Below are positions 1-6,944 of a stretch of DNA of 64,000 nt, piece after piece (the first letter of the stretch is position 1; each line of letters begins with the position of its first letter). Both the position numbers and the translations under genes were made by a program. The notes beneath the pieces are model-generated. The model was not told the origin of the DNA. It saw nothing but the letters and a program-made list of their open reading frames with translations, and made no database searches. Source of the stretch: Planctomycetota bacterium. Its GTDB lineage: Bacteria > Planctomycetota > UBA1135 > JADKAF01. The stretch spans positions 4,898,001 to 4,962,000 of the forward strand of contig JADKAF010000001.1 in the NCBI GenBank assembly GCA_016719295.1, written 5' to 3'.

Positions 1-315
1 ATCCTCGATGGTCTGCCCACCACACAGCGCGCTGTAGGCGAAGTTCAGCGCATGATCGGACTCGTGGTAGGGCTTGTGCGCTTTGAGCACGTGCACGCGA
101 CGATCAATGCTCTCGAAGAGGCCGACCTGCTTCGCAAGCTCGTGAACGACACCTATTCCGCCCGTCGCCAAGGCGCGATCGCGTTGCGCCAGATCGAAGT
201 GCAGGGGAGTCCTGGTGAACATCGGCAGCGCCTGTCCCTCCCATTCGCGATCTCGGAGGCGATCGTCGATTCGGCACTTGCGGCGGCGCAGCTCTCGGGA
301 TCTATTGCTGGTCAC
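1..315 (-). CDS. IS1380-family transposase, N-terminal part (runs off window)
   Basis: Partial gene encoding the first 105 residues of the same transposase found at 1098-2629, read leftwards. The GTG start at 315 has the same AAGGAG Shine-Dalgarno sequence as the right copy. The two proteins are almost identical over this range. The catalytic part lies to the left of the window, so it cannot be told whether this copy is intact or carries the frameshift seen in the right copy. Confidence 0.75.
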   Translation of the reverse strand, partial: MTSNRSRELRRRKCRIDDRLRDREWEGQALPMFTRTPLHFDLAQRDRALATGGIGVVHELAKQVGLFESIDRRVHVLKAHKPYHESDHALNFAYSALCGGQTIED

Positions 316-445
316 TCGAAACGCTCCTTCAGCTCGTACGCGTTGGATTTCAGCAACCGCGTTGTACGAGCCCGAAGCGGGCGTTTCGAGCGTTTCTCAG
401 TTCCTTGATTGGGCGCGATGCGCTGGTCCTAGGACTAGACCCGCG
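1..445 (-). mobile_element. Left IS1380-family element copy (5' end only)
   Basis: This segment is the reverse complement of 968-1412, with only three mismatches seen (near 92, 434 and 439). It is a second, inverted copy of the 5' end of the IS at 968-2640. It holds the terminal region, the short leader and the first 105 codons of the transposase, then leaves the window at base 1. Its outer tip lies about 11 bp before the first CRISPR repeat. The few differences from the right copy argue against a simple assembly fold-back. Its terminal inverted repeat could not be delimited, because the other end of this copy is outside the window. Confidence 0.85.
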
Positions 446-456
446 CCGAAGGCGGA

Positions 457-959
457 CTGATAAGCGATGCCCCGAATGCGAGGGGATTGAGACGTAGCGA
501 GAAGGCCGAGGGTGCAGCAGCTCTTCACGTTCTGCTGATAAGCGATGCCCCGAATGCGAGGGGATTGAGACTCCAGATGGAGGATCCGGTGAGCATGTAG
601 CTTGTGGATCACCTGATAAGCGATGCCCCGAATGCGAGGGGATTGAGACACGGTGCGCCGTGCTCAAGGAGAGCTTGCGCTTCTCTTTCTACTGATAAGC
701 GATGCCCCGAATGCGAGGGGATTGAGACTGCGCCATCCGCCGTTCCTCGTGAGCCTGCCACCTGAGCGCTGATAAGCGATGCCCCGAATGCGAGGGGATT
801 GAGACCTGATGGCATCACCGTCAACGTCTCCGTCCATAGCCATGACCTGATAAGCGATGCCCCGAATGCGAGGGGATTGAGACCCTAGACAGTTAGCTAA
901 GCTGTCTGTTTAGCTAGACAGACTGATAAGCGATGCCCCGAATGCGAGGGGATTGAGAC
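457..959 (+). CRISPR. CRISPR array, seven identical 37-bp repeats, six spacers
   Basis: Seven identical 37-bp repeats lie at 457-493, 535-571, 613-649, 692-728, 769-805, 847-883 and 923-959. The six spacers between them are all different and measure 41, 41, 42, 40, 41 and 39 bp. The repeat starts CTGATAAGCGATGCCCC and ends GGGGATTGAGAC. The CCCC/GGGG pair can form a small stem. The ATTGAGAC end resembles the usual crRNA 5' handle (ATTGAAAC), which suggests transcription on the plus strand. There is no degenerate terminal repeat. Short unique stubs of about 11 bp (446-456) and 9 bp (960-968) separate the outer repeats from the IS ends. They are best read as cut spacers, so this is probably an internal piece of a longer array. 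No cas gene is in the window, so subtype is not assigned. Confidence 0.95.
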
Positions 960-967
960 ATGCAGGT

Positions 968-2640
968 CGCGGGACTAGCCCTAGGACCAGCGCATCGCGC
1001 CCAATCAAGGAACTGAGAAACGCTCGAAACGCCCGCTTCGGGCTCGTACAACGCGGTTGCTGAAATCCAACGCGTACGAGCTGAAGGAGCGTTTCGAGTG
1101 ACCAGCAATAGATCCCGAGAGCTGCGCCGCCGCAAGTGCCGAATCGACGATCGCCTCCGAGATCGCGAATGGGAGGGACAGGCGCTGCCGATGTTCACCA
1201 GGACTCCCCTGCACTTCGATCTGGCGCAACGCGATCGCGCCTTGGCGACGGGCGGAATAGGTGTCGTTCACGAGCTTGCGAAGCAGGTCGGCCTCTTCGA
1301 GAGCATTGATCGTCGCGTGCGCGTGCTCAAAGCGCACAAGCCCTACCACGAGTCCGATCATGCGCTGAACTTCGCCTACAGCGCGCTGTGTGGTGGGCAG
1401 ACCATCGAGGATCTCGAGCTGCTCAGAAAAACGAGGCCTACCTCGACCTGTTGGGCGCGCAGCGTATCCCCGATCCGACAACGGCCGGCGACTTCTGTCG
1501 CCGATTCACGATCGACGCGGTGGCAGAGCTGCAGGCGGCGATCAACGAGAGCCGCCTGCGCGTGTGGGCACGGCAACCCGAGGCCTTCTTCGCCAAGGCA
1601 ACGATCGACTTCGACGGTACGTACGTGGCGACCGATGGCGAGCGCAGAGAGGGCGTCGACATCAACTACAAGGGCGAGTGGAGCTATCATCCGCTCGTCG
1701 CGTCGCTCGCCAATACCAGGGAACCGCTGGAGATCGAGAATCGCCGCGGGAATCGTCCGTCACACGAAGGCGCAGCCGAGATGGCGGATCGGACGATTGC
1801 ATTGGTCCGCAAGGCCGGCTTCCGCTCCGTCCTGCTACGTGGTGATACCGCCTTCTCCCAGTCGCAGCATCTGGATCGCTGGCACGAAGATGGGGTCGAG
1901 TTCATCTTCGGCTACGCTGCGAATACGCCGCTCGTGATGCAGGCCGCGAATCTCCCCAACGCGTCCTGGACGCCCCTGAAGCGGAAGAAGCGAGGATCTG
2001 GATCGGAGCTGCAGAGGAGCCCTCGCGAGAATCATCGCAAAGCCATCGTCGAGGAGCGCGGATACAAGAACCTCCGGCTCGAGCGCGAAGATGTCGCGGA
2101 GATGCGCTACCAACCAAGCGCGTGCTCTCGCGAGTTCCGGATGGTGGTCCTGAAGAAGACGATCGAAGTGCGACGCGGGCAGTTGGAGCTCGAGCCCGAG
2201 ACGGTGTTCTTCTTCTACATCACGAACCGTGATGCGGATTCGCCCAGCGCGGTCGTGCTTCAGGCGAATCAGCGCTGCAACCAGGAGAACCTCCTCGCGC
2301 AGCTGAAGGGCGGAGTGCACTCGCTGCGAGCACCTGTCGATACGCTCGTCGCGAACTGGGCATACATGGTGATGACGGCGATCGCCTGGTCTCTGAAGGC
2401 ATGGCTCGCACTTGTCTTGCCGACCAAGGGGCGGTGGAGCGAACGCCGCGAAGAAGAGCGCGACCGAGTCCTGAAGATGGAGTTCCGGACCTTCCTCAAC
2501 TGGATGATCCGCATTCCTGCACAAGTGCTTCGAACGGGGAGGCGCACCGTCGTGCGCTTTCTAGGCTGGACGCCACTGCTCGCAGCGCTGCTTCGCGGTT
2601 CGGACGCCGTGCGCGCGATGCGCTGCTGACGACGATAGAG
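968..2640 (+). mobile_element. IS1380-family insertion sequence (right copy)
   Basis: The left boundary is set by the end of similarity with the inverted copy (about 968). The right boundary is only approximate, just after the transposase stop, because no convincing terminal inverted repeat to the 968 end was found downstream. The element contains one transposase gene with a frameshift. About 130 bp of non-coding leader between the tip and the GTG start carries inverted CGCTCGAAACG / CGTTTCGAG motifs. Confidence 0.75.
1098..2629 (+). pseudogene. IS1380-family DDE transposase, frameshifted
   Basis: The transposase catalyses DDE-type cut-and-paste movement of the IS. The reading frame opens at GTG 1098, preceded by AAGGAG (1084-1089), and continues to about 1432. 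It must then shift by -1 to stay in the frame that ends at 2629, giving about 510 aa in total, a normal family length. The break is in a run of five A (CTC AGA AAA ACG); one more A would restore the expected residues RKNEAYLD. Family hallmarks after the break include PDPTTAGDFCRRF, IDFDGTYVATDGE with a catalytic Asp, GNRPSHEGAA, LRGDTAFSQ with the second Asp, and NQENLLAQLKGGVHSL with the Glu region. A deletion in the A-run is the simplest reading. Ribosomal slippage on AAA is possible, but IS1380 transposases are normally a single ORF. Confidence 0.85.
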
Positions 2641-2723
2641 CCGAGGCCTTGCGCGAACGGACTGACGAGCCACGACGGACACGGAGGACGAGACGAAGCG
2701 AAGTGGATTGGACGATTCGACCC

Positions 2724-2738
2724 TGCCGCCTGGCGGCA
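2724..2738. repeat. Perfect 7-bp inverted repeat
   Basis: TGCCGCC-T-GGCGGCA lies between the IS transposase end and the stop codon of the converging gene at 2760. It could act as a bidirectional transcription stop or be part of the IS end. There is no T-tract, so an intrinsic terminator is not well supported. Confidence 0.3.
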
Positions 2739-2759
2739 GAAGACGCGCTCGTGCCCGCT

Positions 2760-3110
2760 CTACGCCACACTCACCTGCGGTCGCCCGCGATCCGCATTCG
2801 CTTGTTTGAGGACTAGCTCGATATCCACCCAGTACCCCTTCTGCTCGACTGGCAGAGCGGGGCCAGTCACGTAGCCTGTCTTGGCATCCGCACTGGTTCG
2901 CAGTGGCGGAAGCTGAGTCCGGCTTCCGCTCGGATCGACTACCGATACGCGAACCTCGACCTCGCCGGAAGGAGCTGGGTCGACCTTGACGGTGACCTTG
3001 TCCCCGCCGCGCGAGGAGACGATCGTGACGGCGCTTCGCTGAGCGAGCGCGGGCTCAGCGGCCCAAACGCTGGCGGCGATCCACCAGGCTATCCCTACAA
3101 GCCTGGGCAT
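2760..3110 (-). CDS. Small secreted protein, cassette copy B, second gene
   Basis: Predicted exported protein of 116 aa, function unknown. A signal peptide (MPRLVGIAWW... ending near ALAQ) is followed by a small all-beta-looking domain with SSRGGDKVTVKVDP and PSGEVEVRVSVVDPSG. It is a paralogue of the gene at 3904-4254 (shared pattern SSRxGxKxxxxxxPxPxGEVEVRVxxVDPxG). The start at 3110 is preferred over the ATG at 3128. It gives the same length (116 aa) as the paralogue and the same 56-bp overlap with the upstream gene, and GGTGG precedes it. The gene overlaps the end of the gene at 3055-3615, so the two are probably translated together. Confidence 0.65.
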   Translation of the reverse strand: MPRLVGIAWWIAASVWAAEPALAQRSAVTIVSSRGGDKVTVKVDPAPSGEVEVRVSVVDPSGSRTQLPPLRTSADAKTGYVTGPALPVEQKGYWVDIELVLKQANADRGRPQVSVA

Positions 3111-3615
3111 GCTGCACCACCGTGTCATCGATCGAGCTCTGGCTCACGAAGTCGCACACGAAGATCGCGACTTCGACGTAGGTGTTGCTCGAGGCGCCGA
3201 GCGCCGAGAAGACATTCGCTGCGATAGCGTGGTCGGCCTCCTGAGGCAGAGTGAACCAGGCCATCTCGGCGAGGTACGGAAGGGCGAACGGCGTATGCAG
3301 GCGCCGAATCTCGTCCAGCACCTCAAGCTTCTCGTCCCGCGAGAACGCGTTCCAGTAGTTCATCAGCGGGCTCTGCGCGTCCCGATGCTTCTTCAAGAAG
3401 AAGTTCTCGGGCTCGCGGTAGTACGCGGGCAGCGCGAGGTGCTCCGGCCACTTCTGCGCCTGCAGTGAGACGAGCATTTCGTCGGCGCTCATCGAAGTCG
3501 CGCGCGCCTCGATCGGCATCGGTCGAAGGACGCGACCGACCTCTGGAGATAGAACAGTTACGAGCGTCGCGAGAAGGGCAATGGCCGCCATTCGGACCCC
3601 AAGCATGTTCAGCAT
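3055..3615 (-). CDS. Membrane-anchored hypothetical protein, cassette copy B, first gene
   Basis: Function not recognised; 186 aa. One N-terminal membrane segment (about residues 8-25) is followed by PMPIEARATSMSADEML, KWPEHLALPAYYREPE, FFLKKHRDAQSPLMNYWNA and a helical C-terminus. It is clearly paralogous to the C-terminal two thirds of 4199-4939 but lacks that protein's zinc ribbon. The ATG at 3615 has AGAGG about 8 nt upstream. A TTG at 3642 would extend it by nine residues. Its 3' end overlaps the next gene by 56 bp. Confidence 0.65.
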   Translation of the reverse strand: MLNMLGVRMAAIALLATLVTVLSPEVGRVLRPMPIEARATSMSADEMLVSLQAQKWPEHLALPAYYREPENFFLKKHRDAQSPLMNYWNAFSRDEKLEVLDEIRRLHTPFALPYLAEMAWFTLPQEADHAIAANVFSALGASSNTYVEVAIFVCDFVSQSSIDDTVVQHAQACRDSLVDRRQRLGR

Positions 3616-3903
3616 CGATGCACCTCTGCAAGGCTGAGACAAGGCCGATGGGAGGATGTGGACAGGAATCTGGTTTTGCTCTCGGATGTTTCGACGGGGC
3701 GGACAATGCCTGGCTGATTCGGGTCGCTACGGTGCGCCTAGAGCTCCTCACTTCCCAGGCCGATATCGACGGCCATCTCGGAGCAGTCGCGAGGTAGCCA
3801 TGCCCTGAATCGCTGATCTCTCTGCGCAGGCTCGATTCAGGGTTGCCCAGGGCGATCACCATGGAGGCCTTGGGCTTGAGCTACATCTGAATCGAGACTC
3901 CCG

Positions 3904-4254
3904 CTATCCCGTCCAGCCCGCGCCCAAGCCAAGAGATGCTCCTGTACGTGGGTCAATCACCTCGACGACCACGAGCGAGCCGCGAGCCTCGGCAGGCATT
4001 TCGGGACCATGGCACACCCCTGTCCCCGGATCGCAACCGGCACGTTTGGGAGGCAGAGAGCGCGCGTTTCCGTTTGGGTCAACGAGCGTCACTCGAACTT
4101 CAACCTCTCCCGGAGGACGTGGGTTGAGTTCGAGCTTCAGCTTTTCGCCGCTGCGAGATGACAGGATCTTGACCGCGCCGACTTGAGCCGACGCAGAATC
4201 AATGGCCCCATTGGCGACGGCGATCAGCAAGCATGCGCGAACAATCGCTCGCAT
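3904..4254 (-). CDS. Small secreted protein, cassette copy A, second gene
   Basis: Predicted exported protein of 116 aa with a signal peptide (MRAIVRACLLIAVANG..., cleavage near SASAQ). The mature part carries SSRSGEKLKLELNPRPPGEVEVRVTLVDPNG and is paralogous to 2760-3110. It differs in having two cysteines close together (AGCDPGTGVCHGPE) that could form a disulphide. It overlaps the upstream gene by 56 bp, exactly as in the other cassette. Function unknown. Confidence 0.65.
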   Translation of the reverse strand: MRAIVRACLLIAVANGAIDSASAQVGAVKILSSRSGEKLKLELNPRPPGEVEVRVTLVDPNGNARSLPPKRAGCDPGTGVCHGPEMPAEARGSLVVVEVIDPRTGASLGLGAGWTG

Positions 4255-4939
4255 ACTCGATCACTTCCTCGACCACGGCGGTTTGGGCCACGAAGTCGGC
4301 AATGAAGATCGCGAGGTCCAGGTACTGGTGACTGGATGCTGCGAGCGCACTGAGCAGAGTCGAGGCGATATCGCCGTCGCTCTCGTTCGGCAGAGAGAAG
4401 TACGCCAGCTCGGCGAGGAGTGGAAGCGCGAATGGAGTCTGGAGTCGGATTGCTTCGTGGAGCCAGTAGAGCTTCTGATCTCTGGTCTGGGCGTTCCAGT
4501 ACACCATGAGCGGACTCTGCGCTTCCCGATGCTTCTTCAAGAGGAAGAACTCGGGTTCGCTGTAGTACGCCGGCAGTTTGAGACCGTCCGGCCATTTCTG
4601 CGCGCGCAGCGCGGCGAGCAGATCCTTCGAACTCAACTGGGTCGCGCGCGCCTCGATCGGCGTCGGCCGCAGCGCGAGCCAAGTACCGGCACCCGCTCCC
4701 ACGAGCAGCAGCGCTGCAAGCGCCAGAGGCACGGCGCGGAGCTTCAAGCGACGCGCGCGCAGCATCACTGGCGGTCCGGAAGGGGCGTCGTCGAGCCGCA
4801 CGGGCAGATCGGCGTCGGCAGGTTCGGCCCAAGTGTCGGTCTCGGCGCCGCAGAGCGCGCAGAAGACGCCGTACTCGTCCTCGCGGAGCGAGCCCTTGCA
4901 CTTGGGATCGGGGCAGGCGGATCCGGGTCGGTGGTTCAT
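4199..4939 (-). CDS. Zinc-ribbon membrane protein, cassette copy A, first gene
   Basis: Hypothetical protein of 246 aa. The N-terminus has a zinc-ribbon-like motif (CPDPKC at about residues 9-14, CALC at 27-30). A single transmembrane helix (about 67-87, VPLALAALLLVGAGAGTWLAL) follows, then an extracytoplasmic domain with PTPIEARATQLSSKDLL, LPAYYSEPEFFLLKKHREAQSPLM and FALPLLAELAYFSLP. The layout suggests a cytoplasmic metal-binding tail and a periplasmic domain. The C-terminal domain is repeated in 3055-3615 without the ribbon. It is the first gene of the minus-strand cassette. Function unknown. Confidence 0.7.
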   Translation of the reverse strand: MNHRPGSACPDPKCKGSLREDEYGVFCALCGAETDTWAEPADADLPVRLDDAPSGPPVMLRARRLKLRAVPLALAALLLVGAGAGTWLALRPTPIEARATQLSSKDLLAALRAQKWPDGLKLPAYYSEPEFFLLKKHREAQSPLMVYWNAQTRDQKLYWLHEAIRLQTPFALPLLAELAYFSLPNESDGDIASTLLSALAASSHQYLDLAIFIADFVAQTAVVEEVIEYASDCSRMLADRRRQWGH

Positions 4940-5303
4940 GGAACACCGGGAATCGGGGCGGAGAGTCTCTCCGGGGCTTAGATCGGCACCCTAGTCCGCT
5001 CGGCTTGCGCGCGCAAGAGCGCGCTGATGAGCGAAAGTGGAGACGCAACCTCAGCCAGAGGGGTGGTTTAGCTGAGGTATCTCGAAGGCGTCCGCACGAG
5101 CCTTGCCCCGAGAGCGCAGGAGCTAGGGCGTCACGGCTGCGAAGGCGCGGGGTAGACCCCAGCTGTAGATGTTGCGAGCGCAAGGGCAGCCGGGTTGCAC
5201 TTTCGGCGCGCGCCCTGCCCGGAGCCCGGTCGACCAGCTCGCACCCGCCTCGCGCGCCGGTTAGCCTGCCGGCCCCCACGACCGCGCGGAGGCGGTAGGC
5301 GCG
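4940..5303. other. Intergenic region between divergent genes, no gene seen
   Basis: About 360 bp between the divergently transcribed zinc-ribbon gene and murJ; promoters for both directions must lie here. A 14-bp palindrome CTTGCGCGCGCAAG is at 5004-5017. The CTGATGA...GAAA string at 5024-5036 was considered as a hammerhead core and rejected. No coding potential or RNA gene is supported. Confidence 0.5.
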
Positions 5304-6938
5304 GTGACCGGCACGGGCAACGGGATCGACGGCAGGACGGCGGTGGCCGCGGAAGATGCGGCCCCGCGGTCGAGCGTGGCGCGGACCTCCGCGTTCGTGG
5401 CGTCCTGGACCTTGGTGTCGCGCGTGCTGGGCTATGTGCGCGATGCGGTGTGCGTCGCGTCGTTCGGGATGAGTCTCGAGTGGGGGGCGTTCCTGCTGGC
5501 GTGGATGGTGCCGAACTTGTTCCGGCGCTTCCTCGGCGAGGGGGCGCTGGCCTCGGCGTTCATCCCCGAGGCGACGAAGCGGCACGACGCGGAGGGGCTC
5601 GCGGGGCTGCGGCGCTTGCTCGCGTCGATGCAGGGCTCGCTCGCGCTGGTGCTCGTGGTGCTGGGGGCGCTGCTCTGCGCGAGCTGCTTCCTCGTGCCGC
5701 CGGCGTGGCTCGGCGGGGTGCTGGAGAAGCCGGGTCAGCCGGAGCTCTTCCTGCGCCTCTCGGCGATCCTGATCCCGTACCTCGCGGTGTGCTGCACGCT
5801 CGCGCTGTGGATGGGGGTGCTGAACACGGTGGGGCACTTCGGCGTGCCGGCGAGCTCGCCGGCGCTGCTGAACGTGGTGTGGATCGCGCTGGCGCTGGCG
5901 ATCGGCACGACGACCGGCGGGCTCACGCCGAGCAAGGACGGCGTGCAGCCGGAGCTCGCGCACGCGGTGGAGCTGCTGGCCTGGGGCATGCTGATCGGCG
6001 GCTTCGTGCAGGTGGTGCAGTTCGTCCTCGCGCTGCGGCGGGAGGGGCTGCTCGTCGCGCCGCGGCTCGGCGGGGACGAAGCGGTGGGGCGCATCTGGCG
6101 CGCGATGGGGCCGATGGTGCTCGGCTTGGCGGTCGTGCAGCTGAACCTGATCCTCGATCAGGTGATGGCGGTGGCGTTCGTCGGCGAGTGGGCGAACAAC
6201 TACACCTATCACGCGAACCGCTTGCTGCAGTTCCCGATCGGCGTCGTGGGCGCCGCGGTGGCGACGGCGGCGTTCCCGCTGCTCGCGCGCTTGGGGCAGA
6301 GCGGCAAGAAGGAGGAGCTCGGGCGCGAGCTTGCGCAGGCGCTGCGGCTCGTCGCGTTCCTCGCGGTGCCGTCGGGCTGCGCGTTCGCGCTGATGGCGTT
6401 CCCGATGGTGCGCGTGCTCTTCGAGCACGGCAAGGTCACCGCGGCGGACACGCATGCCACGGCGTGGACGCTCTCGATGTACGCGCTCGGCGTGCCGTTC
6501 CTGGGCTCGGTGGCGCTGTGGACGCGCGCCTTCTACTCGCTCGGGGATCGGAAGACCCCGGTCGTGCTCGCGGCCGTGCTCGTGCTGGTGAACGCGGCGC
6601 TGAACCTGGCGCTCGTGCTGCCCTTCGGCGTCGCCGGCCTCGGCCTCGCGACCTCGATCTGCGCCGTGCTGAACTCGACGATCCTCTGCGTCGTGCTGCG
6701 CCGGCGCTACGACGTCTGCGTCTTCGCGACACGGCGCGATCTGCCGTGGGCGATGTTCGTCGTCGGCATCGGGGCGGTGGGCGTCGGCGCGCTGCTCGAG
6801 CGCGCGCTGCGCGGGTCGATCGGCGATGGGCTCTCTCTGTTCTTCGGCCTCGCTCTCGCGGGCGGGCTCTATCTCGGGATCGCGGCGGCGCTGCGCTGGC
6901 CCGAGATGCGCGTTCTCTTACGCTTCCGCAGGAGCTGA
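5304..6938 (+). CDS. murJ: MurJ lipid II flippase (MviN family)
   Basis: Membrane protein that flips the peptidoglycan precursor lipid II from the cytoplasmic to the periplasmic face. It is 544 aa, a normal length, and almost entirely hydrophobic with about fourteen predicted helices. The N-terminal family signature SRVLGYVRDAVCVASFG is followed by AFLLAWMVPNLFRRFLGEGALASAFIP; later come LNLILDQVMAV and FYSLGDRKTPV. The GTG start at 5304 has GGAGG at 5288-5292. It runs into the helicase gene with a 6-bp gap but is not functionally related to it. Confidence 0.93.
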   Translation: MTGTGNGIDGRTAVAAEDAAPRSSVARTSAFVASWTLVSRVLGYVRDAVCVASFGMSLEWGAFLLAWMVPNLFRRFLGEGALASAFIPEATKRHDAEGLAGLRRLLASMQGSLALVLVVLGALLCASCFLVPPAWLGGVLEKPGQPELFLRLSAILIPYLAVCCTLALWMGVLNTVGHFGVPASSPALLNVVWIALALAIGTTTGGLTPSKDGVQPELAHAVELLAWGMLIGGFVQVVQFVLALRREGLLVAPRLGGDEAVGRIWRAMGPMVLGLAVVQLNLILDQVMAVAFVGEWANNYTYHANRLLQFPIGVVGAAVATAAFPLLARLGQSGKKEELGRELAQALRLVAFLAVPSGCAFALMAFPMVRVLFEHGKVTAADTHATAWTLSMYALGVPFLGSVALWTRAFYSLGDRKTPVVLAAVLVLVNAALNLALVLPFGVAGLGLATSICAVLNSTILCVVLRRRYDVCVFATRRDLPWAMFVVGIGAVGVGALLERALRGSIGDGLSLFFGLALAGGLYLGIAAALRWPEMRVLLRFRRS

Positions 6939-6944
6939 GCGACC

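Noticed and set aside
350..1198. Short minus-strand open frames with a repeated peptide (SIPSHSGHRLS)
   Set aside because: The repeated peptide is only the translation of the 37-bp CRISPR repeats; it is not a protein repeat.
1..1412. The inverted repeat around the CRISPR array as a fold-back assembly artefact
   Set aside because: The two arms differ at three positions at least, and the central 520 bp (array) is not palindromic, so two real copies are more likely; long reads could still settle this.
1425..1440. Programmed -1 frameshift with a canonical heptamer in the transposase
   Set aside because: The run has five A and does not give a proper X-XXY-YYZ heptamer in the zero frame (AGA AAA ACG); a plain deletion fits better, so a programmed shift is not claimed.
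5021..5040. CTGATGA...CGAAA string resembling a hammerhead ribozyme core
   Set aside because: Only two bases separate CTGATGA from GAAA, so no stem II can form, and no matching stems I and III flank the motif.
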